From NCBI GenBank assembly GCA_964405335.1, contig CAYONP010000019.1:1-64000 (forward strand): DNA of 64,000 bases, given 5' to 3'. This DNA is from CAYONP01 sp964405335. GTDB taxonomy: Bacteria > Armatimonadota > UBA10988. The notes beneath the pieces were generated by a model. That model worked only from the letters and a program-made list of their open reading frames with translations. It was not told the DNA's origin and ran no database searches. Below, piece after piece: positions 34,912 to 45,762 of the stretch. Position 1 is the stretch's first letter; each line of letters opens with the position of its first letter. Position numbers and translations under genes: made by a program.

Positions 34912-35208
34912 ATGCGGCTGGGCAAGGTCGTGGGGACCGTCGTCGCCACCCAGAAGACCGAGACGCTGGTGGGCAGCAAGCTGTTGATCGTGCAGGAGGT
35001 CGACCCGACCGACATGCAGCCGAAAGCGACCTTCACCGTCGCGGTCGATACCGTCGGCGTCGGCGCGCGTACCGGCGAGCTGGTGCTCACCGTCGCGGGT
35101 TCGAGCGCCCGCCTGACCGACATGACCGGCAACATGCCGGTCGACACGGCCATCATCGCCGTGGTCGACTCGGTCGAGATCTACGGTGCGCAGGTCTATC
35201 CGACCTGA
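34912..35208 (+). CDS. EutN/CcmL family microcompartment vertex protein (BMC-P)
   Basis: 98 residues, the normal length for the pentameric vertex protein of bacterial microcompartments: MRLGKVVGTVVATQK..SKLLIVQEVD, VAVDTVGVGARTGELVLTVAGSSAR and a C-terminal VDTAIIAVVDSVEI strand. BMC-P pentamers cap icosahedral shells built of BMC-H/T hexamers. No shell hexamer or encapsulated enzyme is in the window. It is the first gene after the promoter at 34862 and lies 12 nt before the LptA-like gene, so it is co-transcribed with the Lpt operon. Confidence 0.88.
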   Translation: MRLGKVVGTVVATQKTETLVGSKLLIVQEVDPTDMQPKATFTVAVDTVGVGARTGELVLTVAGSSARLTDMTGNMPVDTAIIAVVDSVEIYGAQVYPT

Positions 35209-35220
35209 AGCGAGGTCCTG

Positions 35221-35777
35221 ATGCGTCGAGCCGCTGCGCTCCTGGCCACCATCATCGCCGCCGCCGCCTATGCCGCCGGCAATGACGAGCTGACCGGCGA
35301 GGTCCGCGCGGCCCAGGCGAACAGCTACTCGGTCGAGGGCGGGCGGTTCGTCGTCGAGCTCGAGGGCCAGGCGCACATCGTCGTTCGCCGGCTCGGCGCC
35401 AATGCAGCCGACGTGACCCTCGACGCCGACAAGATCACCGTTGTGGCGGGCGACACCGAAGAGGGCGAGCGGACCGTGCTGAAGTTCTTCGCCGCCGGCT
35501 CGGTGCACATCGACGGCAGCATGACCGACGCCGAGGCGGCCCGGACGCAGACGGTGGTGGCCGACTGCCTGCGGATTGAGTACAGCGCCACCGACGAGAT
35601 CCTGCACCTGATCGGCTCGCCGGAGCAGCGGGTCACCGGCCGGTTCGTCGATCGCCTCGAGCCGAGCGAGGAGAACGGTCTCGAGGCGCCGACGCAGATG
35701 AGCCTCGACATCGACACTGTCACGTTCGATCTCCACCTCCGCGAGCGGCCCGCCGACGAAGAGCCCGGCCCGCCGCA

Positions 35778-35781
<4 letters not shown>
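35221..35781 (+). CDS. LptA-like (OstA-type) periplasmic protein
   Basis: 186 residues with a signal peptide (about 1-19) and one OstA/LptA-type beta-jellyroll domain (GEVRAAQANSYSVEGGRFVVELEGQAHI...VTLDADKITVV...TVVADCLRIEYSATDEILHLIG). In LPS transport LptA bridges the periplasm between LptC and LptD. The next gene, lptB, overlaps by 4 nt, which supports the assignment; sequence similarity alone is modest. Confidence 0.72.
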
Positions 35782-36544
<763 letters not shown>

Positions 36545-36548
<4 letters not shown>

Positions 36549-37711
36549 CCACCCGGCGCTGGCCGAAACGGCTCGATCTCTACCTCTTCGCCGAGGTGGC
36601 CGTGCCGTTCATCTACGCGCAGATCATCATGGCCGTGATGTTCATCGGCACCGAGGCGCTGACCGAGGCGGTCAAGCTGATCACCCGCCAGGGCCTGCCC
36701 GCCTGGGGCGTGTTCAAGCTGATGCTGCTCCGCTTCCCCTGGGCCGTCGGCTGGACCCTGCCGATGTCGACCGGCATGGCGGTCATTCTGGCCATCGGGC
36801 GGCTGTGCAAGGACACCGAGTACACCGCCATGATCGTCGGCGGCATGAGCTACCGGCGGATCATGTTCCCGATCACGACCTTCGCCCTGCTCGTCTCGGG
36901 GCTCGGGGTCTGGATCCAGGAGTGGGCCGGCCCGTCGGCGATGATGGCCTATGAGATGGGCAAGCTGAACCTCATCCGGGCGACCAGCGGGACCATCTTC
37001 GAGCCGCACCTGCGGCTCAACCCCTACGAGTCGGCGCAGCGGGTGACGCTCTCGGCCGCCGAACTCGACTTGACCCAGAGCGTCCTGAAGGATCCGGCGC
37101 TCGACATCTGGGAAGACGGCCACAAGAAGGCCTCGATCTGGGCCAAGACCGGCACCTGGGACGAGACCACCGGCCGCTGGATGCTGCACAACGGAGTGAT
37201 CCTGTCGGCCGCCGACAAGGACTACTACCCGTACTGGAGCTTCGATTCGGTCACCGTCGCCGACATCACGCGCTACCTGCGCGCGCAGGGGATCAACGCC
37301 GGCATTGTGTTCGACAAGTCGCCCGAAGAGCTGAGCATCGAGACCACGAACAAGCCGGACTATCTGACCTACAGCCAGATCCGCCAGCGGATCGAGGCCG
37401 ACATCGCCGCCGGCAAGCCGGCCAACGAAATCGGCCGGGTGCAGATGTATCTGCATCGGCGCTGGACGCTGGGCACCAGCGCGCTGATCTTCGCGCTGGT
37501 CGGCGCGCCACTGGCGGTCCGCCCGCAGCGGGGCGCGTCGCTCGGTGGCGCCTTCGCCCTCGGGATTGCGCTGGTGGCGGTATACTATGTCACCTGGAAC
37601 GCGACCACGGCGATCGCCGAGCGCGGCCAGGCGCCGGTTCTCTGGTCCTGGAGCACGAGCGTATTTGGGGTGATCGCCGGCCTGCTCCTCTCGCGGCGGG
37701 TGATCGACTAG
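36545..37711 (+). CDS. LptF/LptG family permease (first copy)
   Basis: 388 residues, three N-terminal and three C-terminal membrane helices flanking a periplasmic beta-jellyroll of about 190 residues, the LptF/G design. Motifs GTEALTEAVKLITRQGLPAWGVFKLMLLRFPW and the C-terminal GVIAGLLLSRRVID are shared almost word for word with the next gene, so the pair looks like a tandem duplication that now forms the permease heterodimer. Which is LptF and which is LptG cannot be decided here. Confidence 0.9.
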
Positions 37712-37720
37712 GGGTGGCTC

Positions 37721-38884
37721 ATGGCGCGGCGCGGTCCGACGCGGTTTGACCGCTATGTCGTCCGCGAAGTGGCGACGCCGTTCCTGCTCGCCCAAGCCGT
37801 GCTGGTGGTCCTCTTCCTCGGCACGCAGGCGCTGACCGAGGCGGTGCAGATGGTCTCGCGCGAGCACCTGCCGGCATGGCCGGTGCTGCGACTCATGCTC
37901 TATCGCTTCCCCTGGGCGCTCGGCTACACGCTGCCGATGTCGGTTGGTCTGGCCACCGTCGTCGCGCTCGGCCGGCTTTGCCGCGACAGCGAGTATACCG
38001 CGATCATTGGCGCCGGCGTCGGGTTCCGCCGGCTGATGGTGCCCATCCTGGCCTTTGCCGGATGCGTGGCCGCCGTCGAGTTGTTCGTTCAGGAGTGGGC
38101 CGGTCCGGCCGGCATGGCGGCCTTCCGGCGCGGCGCCGACGAGCTGGTCCAAGCCGCGCGCGGGACGCGGCAGGAGGTCTTTGTTCGCCTGGACCGCCGC
38201 GACGGCCCGCAGCGGGTAACCCTTGCCGCGGCGGAGGTCGACGCCGGCCGCCGACGCATGGCGCTGCCGCAACTCACCGTCTGGGACGGCACGCGCAAGC
38301 AGATCGAGATCACCGCCGCCGACGCGTTGTGGGACGAGACTCTCGCGCACTGGCTGCTGCGCGATGGTCGCCTGGAGGTGCTGCGGCCTGACGGCCTGCC
38401 CGCGGTGTGGGAGTTCGACGCCTGGACGGTCGAGCAACTCGAGCGCCTGCTGGCCGGACTGGGCCTCGACCTCCATCTGCGGATGGACCGACCGCCGCGC
38501 GAGCTGGCCGACGCCGCCACCGACAAGCCAGACTACCTGACCTTCAGCCGCATTCGCTGGCGCATTCAGTATGATCGCGAACACGGCGTGCCGTCGTCCG
38601 AGGCAGCGCGCGTGCGGATGTACCTCCACCGGCGCTGGACGCTGGCCGCGAGCTGCCTGCTGTTTGCGCTGATGGGCGCGCCGCTGGCTGTGCGGCCCGA
38701 GCGGTCGGCGCGCTCCGAGGAGACTTTTCGCCTCGGCATCGGGCTGGTCATGGCCTACTACGTGGTCTGGAACGCCACCACCGGCTTGGCCGAGACCGGC
38801 AGCCTGACCATCGTCTGGGCCTGGAGTAGCACGGCCATCGGCCTGATCGCCGGCCTGCTCCTGTCGCGGCGGGTGATCGACTGA
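37721..38884 (+). CDS. LptF/LptG family permease (second copy)
   Basis: 387 residues with the same six-helix plus jellyroll layout as the preceding gene. Near-identical blocks include LGTQALTEAVQMVSREHLPAW, the MYLHRRWTL...L.FAL.GAPLAVRP segment before helix 4, and LIAGLLLSRRVID at the end. Starts nine bases after the first copy. It is the last gene of the BMC-P/Lpt operon; an inverted-repeat structure follows at 38911. Confidence 0.9.
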   Translation: MARRGPTRFDRYVVREVATPFLLAQAVLVVLFLGTQALTEAVQMVSREHLPAWPVLRLMLYRFPWALGYTLPMSVGLATVVALGRLCRDSEYTAIIGAGVGFRRLMVPILAFAGCVAAVELFVQEWAGPAGMAAFRRGADELVQAARGTRQEVFVRLDRRDGPQRVTLAAAEVDAGRRRMALPQLTVWDGTRKQIEITAADALWDETLAHWLLRDGRLEVLRPDGLPAVWEFDAWTVEQLERLLAGLGLDLHLRMDRPPRELADAATDKPDYLTFSRIRWRIQYDREHGVPSSEAARVRMYLHRRWTLAASCLLFALMGAPLAVRPERSARSEETFRLGIGLVMAYYVVWNATTGLAETGSLTIVWAWSSTAIGLIAGLLLSRRVID

Positions 38885-38910
38885 ACGCCGACGCGCAGTA
38901 CGTACCGCCT

Positions 38911-39004
38911 CGGTAGGGCGCGCTCGCCGAGCGCGCCGAGCGAGGGTCAGCTTCTAGCTAGAGCCGACTGGTAGCCCGCGCTTTCGGCGAAAGCGCCCTA
39001 CCGG
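38911..39004. repeat. Double-hairpin palindromic element, likely bidirectional terminator
   Basis: Outer arms CGGTAGGGC (38911-) and GCCCTACCG (-39003) enclose two perfect 8-bp hairpins: GCGCGCTC-GCC-GAGCGCGC (38918-38936) and GCGCTTTC-GGC-GAAAGCGC (38978-38996). The sequence differs from the GGGGTCAGGTC elements. It sits between the convergent Lpt and infB/ylxP operons, so it probably ends both transcripts. It looks like a dispersed REP-type repeat, but only one copy is in this window. Confidence 0.75.
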
Positions 39005-39044
39005 ACAGCGCCGAATGGACCGCGGCGGGCGCCGCTGCGGCTGC

Positions 39045-39353
39045 TCAGTCCTCGTCGCCCATCGGCTCGCCGGTGAGCACTTCGCTCTCGATGCGCACAA
39101 TCTCGGCCGAGCAGTTCGATTCGGCGAAGTCGATCATCTGCTCGACCATGCGCGCCGCGAGCTTGCGGTCGCCCGAGACCAGCGCCGCGCCGATCTGCGC
39201 GCGGGTGTGGCTGTTCTGGTGGGCCACCTCGGCGACCGACGCTCCAAAGGTGTGGCGCAGGCGGTCGACCAAGCCGCGCACTACGTGCCGCTTCTCCTTC
39301 AGCGAGCGGCAGCCGTCGAGGCGCAGCTCGAGGGTCAGGATGCCGATGTGCAT
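39045..39353 (-). CDS. ylxP: YlxP-like DUF503 protein
   Basis: 102-residue DUF503 protein, usually encoded between infB and rbfA, as here just after infB. MHIGILTLELRLDGCRSLKEKRHVVRGLVDRLRHTFGASVAEV is the family core. It forms a small ferredoxin-like fold and is linked by context to ribosome maturation; biochemical role uncertain. rbfA and truB, often next, are absent, and the operon ends here. Confidence 0.88.
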   Translation of the reverse strand: MHIGILTLELRLDGCRSLKEKRHVVRGLVDRLRHTFGASVAEVAHQNSHTRAQIGAALVSGDRKLAARMVEQMIDFAESNCSAEIVRIESEVLTGEPMGDED

Positions 39354-39384
39354 GATTGGCCGGACCGCGGCGCGGTCCGTGGGC

Positions 39385-41427
<2,043 letters not shown>

Positions 41428-41454
41428 ACGATCCTCGACTTCTCCGCGCTGGGC

Positions 41455-41769
41455 TCATGCGTCAGGAGTCATGGTGTCCTCCTCGCGCAACGGGCAGCTC
41501 GGTCGCTTCCGGTACAACTCCGCCGCGAGCTGCCGGCGGGTCTCGTCGTCGATGGTCACCTGCAGCGACCGCTCCAACGCTCCACGCTCGAGCGCCAGCC
41601 GCAGGCACTCCTGCGCCGGCCCGATATAGGCGCCGCGCCCCGGCGCCTTCCCGCTCCAGTCAACTCGCACCAACCCGTCCGGCCCGCGCACAATCCGCAC
41701 CAGGTCGCGCTTCGCCGCCGTCTTGCGGCACGCCGTGCAGGTCCGCCGCGGCGGCTGCCGGCGGCTCAT
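41455..41769 (-). CDS. ylxR: YlxR family (DUF448) RNA-binding protein
   Basis: 104 residues. RTCTACRKTAAKRDLVRIVR and GKAPGRGAYIGPAQECLRLAL match the YlxR core, a small nucleic-acid-binding protein encoded between nusA and infB; in Bacillus it has been described as an RNase P modulator. Its ATG overlaps the nusA stop by 4 nt. Confidence 0.9.
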   Translation of the reverse strand: MSRRQPPRRTCTACRKTAAKRDLVRIVRGPDGLVRVDWSGKAPGRGAYIGPAQECLRLALERGALERSLQVTIDDETRRQLAAELYRKRPSCPLREEDTMTPDA

Positions 41770-42863
41770 CCCGGACCGCCCGCGGTCTCCGGCTGCGCCG
41801 GCTGCGGCGCGTTCGGGTCGTCGCCGAGCGCGATCTGCGTCTCGCTCCGAATGTCCAGCTTGAGGCCGGTCAGGCGTGCCGCCAGCCGCACGTTCTGACC
41901 GTTGCGGCCGATCGCCAGGCTCTGCTGGTCGTCCGGCACCACCACCGTCGCCGCCGTCCCGTCGGGCGTCATCGCCACGCGGCTGATCCGCGCCGGCGAG
42001 AGCGCCTCGCCGATGTAGGCCTTGGGATCCTCATGATAACGGATGATGTCGATCTTCTCGCTGCCCAGCTCGTTGGTCACCGCTTGGACGCGGCTGCCGC
42101 GATGCCCGACGCAGGCGCCGACCGGGTCGACATTCCCGTCGCGGCTGGCCACCGCCACCTTCGAGCGCACGCCCGCCTCGCGGGCCAGGCTGACAATCTC
42201 GACCACGCCGTCGTGAATCTCGGGCACCTCGCGCTCGAACAGCCGGCGCAGCAGGTTGGGGTGGCTGCGCGAGACCACCACCGCCGGCGTGCGGCCCAGT
42301 TCGTCGACGCGTAGAATGTAGACCTCGAGCCGGTCGCCGAACCGGTAGTCGTCGCCGCGCATCTGCTCGCTGCGGGGCAGGATCGCCTCGGCCTTGCCCA
42401 GATTGGCAATCACGTTCCCGCGCTCGGTCCGCTGCACGGTGGCCGGCAGGATTTCGCCGACGCGGTCGATGTACTCGTCATAGACCAGCTTGCGCTCGAC
42501 CTCGCGGATGCCCTGAACCATGACCTGCTTGACCGTCTGCGCCGCGATGCGGCCGAAGTCGTCGGGCGTGACGTCGATCTCCATCACGTCGTCGACCTCG
42601 GTCTCCGGGTCGATCTCCCGCGCCTCGCGCAGGCTGATCTGCGTGTCCGAATCGTCGACCGTCTCGACGGCGACCTTGGCGGCGAAAACCCGAAACTGAC
42701 AGAACGACGACTCGTCGAGCTCGACGGTGACTTCGGCCAGCGTGCCGACGTGCTTCTTGTAGCCGGCGGCAATCGCTTTTTGAAGGGTGTCGACGAGCTC
42801 GTCGAACGGAATGTCTTTCTCGCGCGCGAGCTGGTGCAGCGCTTCCGTCAAGTTGCCGTTCAT
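41766..42863 (-). CDS. nusA: Transcription termination/antitermination factor NusA
   Basis: 365 residues: N-terminal RNA-polymerase-binding domain (about 1-125), S1 domain (about 130-200, VGEILPATVQRTERGNVIANLG), KH1 and KH2 (RSKVAVASRDGNVDPVGACVGHRGSRVQAV; VVVPDDQQSLAIGRNGQNVRLAARLTG). It ends soon after KH2, so it is the short form without C-terminal acidic repeats. ATG 42863 is preceded by GGAGGTG. NusA may control its own operon through the hairpin in the rimP leader (inference). Confidence 0.96.
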   Translation of the reverse strand: MNGNLTEALHQLAREKDIPFDELVDTLQKAIAAGYKKHVGTLAEVTVELDESSFCQFRVFAAKVAVETVDDSDTQISLREAREIDPETEVDDVMEIDVTPDDFGRIAAQTVKQVMVQGIREVERKLVYDEYIDRVGEILPATVQRTERGNVIANLGKAEAILPRSEQMRGDDYRFGDRLEVYILRVDELGRTPAVVVSRSHPNLLRRLFEREVPEIHDGVVEIVSLAREAGVRSKVAVASRDGNVDPVGACVGHRGSRVQAVTNELGSEKIDIIRYHEDPKAYIGEALSPARISRVAMTPDGTAATVVVPDDQQSLAIGRNGQNVRLAARLTGLKLDIRSETQIALGDDPNAPQPAQPETAGGPG

Positions 42864-42889
42864 GCGCACCTCCACCACCGCGACCGGGC

Positions 42890-43375
42890 TCAGTCGCCCC
42901 AGTCATAGACCACGTTCGCTTTCACCACTTCCGGCCAGGCGATGACCATGCTGCTGTCTTCCACCTCCACCCGCAGCAGCTCATCAGCGGCCTCGGTCAG
43001 GCGGCCGGTGACGGTCGCCTTGGCCCCATCGCGCCGGTAGGTCACCTTGACCTGCCGGCCGACGGCCCGCTCGCACGCCGTCCAGCGCGCCAGGGGCCGA
43101 TCGACCCCGGGCGACGAAACCAGCAACCGATACGCGCCGCGCATCGGATCGAGGCGGTCCAGGTAGCGGCTCAGCCGGCGACTCACCTCGGCGCACTCGT
43201 CGACCGTGATGGTCCCCGGCGCGTCGCGATGATCGACCGCCACCTGGACCATCGCGCCGCGGCCGGCGCGCACGTCGCAGAGCACCAGCTCATAGCCGTC
43301 GGCGGCCAACAACGCCGCGAAGTCGGCCTCGATCTGCGCCCAGTCGGGCGCCGACTTGTCGGCTGGTGGCGCCAT
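42890..43375 (-). CDS. rimP: Ribosome maturation factor RimP
   Basis: 161 residues. Acts in 30S subunit assembly. GYELVLCDVRAGRGAMVQVAVDHRDAPGTITVDECAEVSRRLSRYLD and YRLLVSSPGVDRPL are typical of the family. ATG 43375 follows GGAGGCGGT. First gene of the conserved rimP-nusA-ylxR-infB operon; a terminator-like hairpin lies directly upstream of its ribosome site. Confidence 0.93.
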   Translation of the reverse strand: MAPPADKSAPDWAQIEADFAALLAADGYELVLCDVRAGRGAMVQVAVDHRDAPGTITVDECAEVSRRLSRYLDRLDPMRGAYRLLVSSPGVDRPLARWTACERAVGRQVKVTYRRDGAKATVTGRLTEAADELLRVEVEDSSMVIAWPEVVKANVVYDWGD

Positions 43376-43388
43376 ACCGCCTCCGACA

Positions 43389-43417
43389 GAAAACAAAAGC
43401 GCGGGCTAACCCACGCT
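43389..43417 (-). terminator. Terminator-like hairpin in the rimP-nusA leader (candidate attenuator)
   Basis: Minus strand: 8-bp stem (43410-43417 with 43398-43405, one G-U pair) with loop TTAG, followed at once by TTTTGTTTTC. This is a textbook intrinsic terminator, yet it lies between the operon promoter and rimP, with its T-run ending next to the Shine-Dalgarno. Confidence 0.75.
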
Positions 43418-43446
43418 CAGGCACTGCCCAGGACCGTCCGCGAGGC

Positions 43447-43475
43447 AGTATAGCACACCACCGGCGGTCGGGCAA
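43447..43475 (-). promoter_or_regulatory. sigma-70 promoter of rimP-nusA-ylxR-infB-ylxP
   Basis: Minus strand: -35 TTGCCC (43470-43475), 17-bp spacer, -10 TATACT (43447-43452). Predicted start near 43440, giving a leader of about 65 nt that contains the hairpin at 43389-43417. Confidence 0.7.
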
Positions 43476-43536
43476 ATCGAGCACCATCCCGCTCGGAGAG
43501 CGGATCGGCCGCGCCTGCTGGCGATGTTGCGGAGGT

Positions 43537-43565
43537 TTGACACCGCCGCGGGCAGCGGTCATAAT
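43537..43565 (+). promoter_or_regulatory. sigma-70 promoter of the NAGPA-domain gene
   Basis: Perfect -35 TTGACA (43537-43542), 17-bp spacer, -10 CATAAT (43560-43565). Predicted leader of about 33 nt before GTG 43606. Divergent from the rimP promoter. Confidence 0.75.
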
Positions 43566-43605
43566 CCGTCCGTTCGCCCCGACCTCGGGCGCGCGGGAGC
43601 AGCCG

Positions 43606-45762
43606 GTGAAACCAGTCCGCGCCGTGGCACTGACCATCCTCCTCGCTGCGGCCCCGATCGCCGCCGAGGCGCCCGCCGTCGAGACACCGCTGGCACCCGG
43701 CGTCGGCTACCTGCGACAGGTGCGGCCCGGACCGGTGGTGGTCCACATCATCAAGGCCGCGCTCGATCAGCCCGGGCTGCGAATCGACACCGCCCTGGCC
43801 GGCCGGCGGGTGCTCGAGCTCGAACCGCTGAGCGAGATCGTCGCCGCCGCGAGCGGCACCGTCGCCGCTGCGATCGACGGCGGCTTCGCCCTCGCCGGCG
43901 ACGATCCCTACCGCGGCGCGCCGGTCGGCCTGCTGATCGCCGGCGGTGAGTTGATCTGCGACCCTTGGCCGACGCCCCGCTCGGCCGTCTGCTTCGTCGC
44001 CGACGGCCCGCCGCGGATCGAGCTGGTCGGCCTGCGCGGCACCGCCGGCGGCGCCGGCGGCGCGGCGCAGCGGCTCGACGGCCTCAACCGCCGGCGGCTG
44101 CCCGGCGAACTGGTGCTCTACACCAGCCGCTTCCACAGCGCCACGCGGCAGGTCGAGGCGGGCCAGCAGGTGGTCCTCTCGGGCGTCTTCGCCGAGGGTG
44201 AGTTCCTGCGGCCGAACGCCGACTACCAGGGCACGGTCGAAGCGATGGTCGACGGCCGGGTCAACGTCGAGATTCCGTCCCACGGCGTGGTGCTGGCCGG
44301 CAGCGGACCGGCCGAAGCCTGGCTTAAAGCCCGTACCCTGGGCGAGACGGTGCGGTTCCGGTTTGAGCTGACCCCCGCCCTCGGTGAGGTGACCGCGGCG
44401 GTCGGTGCCGGCCCGCGCCTGGTCCGCGGCGGGCAGGTCAGCATCGAAGCCGAGCAGGAGCAGCTCGGGGTCATCGCCGCCACCGGCCGGCAGCCGCGGT
44501 CGGCCATTGGGTTCAACGACCGGGACCTCTACCTGGTCGCCGTCGACGGCCGCGCCGCGGGGTACAGCGCCGGCGTCGACTGCCAAGAGCTGGCGCAGGT
44601 CCTGGTCGACCTCGGCTGCAGCGAGGCGATGTCGCTCGACAGCGGCGGCGCGACGACGCTGTTTGCCCGCGACCGGATCATCAGCCGGCCAAGCGACGGA
44701 CGCGAGCGTGGGTTGTCGAACGCCATCCTGATCTTCACCACCGGCCCGTTGACCACCGCGCCGCTGCCCGAGTCGCCGGTCGTCGCCTCGGGTCCCGCGC
44801 CGCCGATCGCGCCGGCCGAGCCGACCGGCGGGCGGCTGCTGGTCACCCCGCCCGAGCTCAATCTGGTCGAGGGTGCGAGTGTCGAGCTGGTCATCACCAG
44901 CGCCGATGCCGAGGGTGTTGAGCAGCCGGTGGCCATCGGCGCGGTTGAGTTCGGGGTCGAGCCGGCCGAGCTGGGCACCGTCGACGCCACCGGCCGGTTC
45001 AGCGCCACGCGCGCCGGGACCGGCACGCTGACGGCGCGCCACGCCGGCCGCACGCAGAGCGTGCCGGTGCGCATTCAGCGCCGCGGCGGTGGGCTGCTGC
45101 CCGACATTCCCGATGTGCCGCCGGTCACCCCCCCGGGCGGCACGACCGTCGAACCGACCGGACCGACGGTGACCGAACCGCCGGACGAACCGACCGAGCC
45201 GTCCGAACCGGAGATTGAGAACCCGGCGGTCGATCCGCCGTCGGCGGGCATTCCGTGGGTCAAGCCCGAGCTGCCGGAGGGCGAGCGCCGGTTGATCGAC
45301 GGCTTCGAGTCGGACCTGCACTGGCGCCGGCGCGTCTTCCCGCGCGACCTGTCGGGCAACGTCTCGACGGTGCTCGAGCCGAAGCTGCAGGGCAGCGCGA
45401 GCGTCAAGCTGCGCTACGACTTCACCGGCACGCAGGCCACGCGGGCGGTCTATGCGCTGTTCACCGACAACGCCGGCGGGCCGGTCAGCATCGGCTGGGC
45501 GCGGGCGGTCTCGGTCTGGGTCTTCGGCGACGGGAGCCGCAACTGGCTGCGCGGCTCGTTCCTCGACGGCGAGGGTAACGAACACGTGGTCACGCTGGCA
45601 CCCGAGCTTGACTGGGACCACTACTGGGCGCGCTGCAGCGTGGTCATCGGCCCGGAAGTGCCGCGGCCGATCACCTGGAAGTCGATCTACCTGGTGCAGC
45701 ATCGGCCCGAGGTGCAGAACAGCGGGGCGATCTATCTCGACCAGCTTGAAGGCATCTACTGA
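43606..45762 (+). CDS. Exported phosphodiester glycosidase (NAGPA) domain protein
   Basis: 718 residues. Signal peptide (about 1-22), a NAGPA/YigE-type phosphodiester glycosidase domain (about 30-380) with the signatures AAIDGGFALAG, RSAIGFNDRDLYLVAVDGR and the C-terminal LVDLGCSEAMSLDSGGATTLF, then an Ig-like or Big-2-type domain (about 425-490), a Pro/Thr/Glu-rich linker (about 505-550) and a C-terminal jellyroll that resembles a carbohydrate-binding module. Likely cleaves sugar-phosphodiesters in envelope polymers or exopolysaccharide. GTG 43606 has a GGGAG site, and the promoter is at 43537-43565. Confidence 0.85.
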   Translation: MKPVRAVALTILLAAAPIAAEAPAVETPLAPGVGYLRQVRPGPVVVHIIKAALDQPGLRIDTALAGRRVLELEPLSEIVAAASGTVAAAIDGGFALAGDDPYRGAPVGLLIAGGELICDPWPTPRSAVCFVADGPPRIELVGLRGTAGGAGGAAQRLDGLNRRRLPGELVLYTSRFHSATRQVEAGQQVVLSGVFAEGEFLRPNADYQGTVEAMVDGRVNVEIPSHGVVLAGSGPAEAWLKARTLGETVRFRFELTPALGEVTAAVGAGPRLVRGGQVSIEAEQEQLGVIAATGRQPRSAIGFNDRDLYLVAVDGRAAGYSAGVDCQELAQVLVDLGCSEAMSLDSGGATTLFARDRIISRPSDGRERGLSNAILIFTTGPLTTAPLPESPVVASGPAPPIAPAEPTGGRLLVTPPELNLVEGASVELVITSADAEGVEQPVAIGAVEFGVEPAELGTVDATGRFSATRAGTGTLTARHAGRTQSVPVRIQRRGGGLLPDIPDVPPVTPPGGTTVEPTGPTVTEPPDEPTEPSEPEIENPAVDPPSAGIPWVKPELPEGERRLIDGFESDLHWRRRVFPRDLSGNVSTVLEPKLQGSASVKLRYDFTGTQATRAVYALFTDNAGGPVSIGWARAVSVWVFGDGSRNWLRGSFLDGEGNEHVVTLAPELDWDHYWARCSVVIGPEVPRPITWKSIYLVQHRPEVQNSGAIYLDQLEGIY

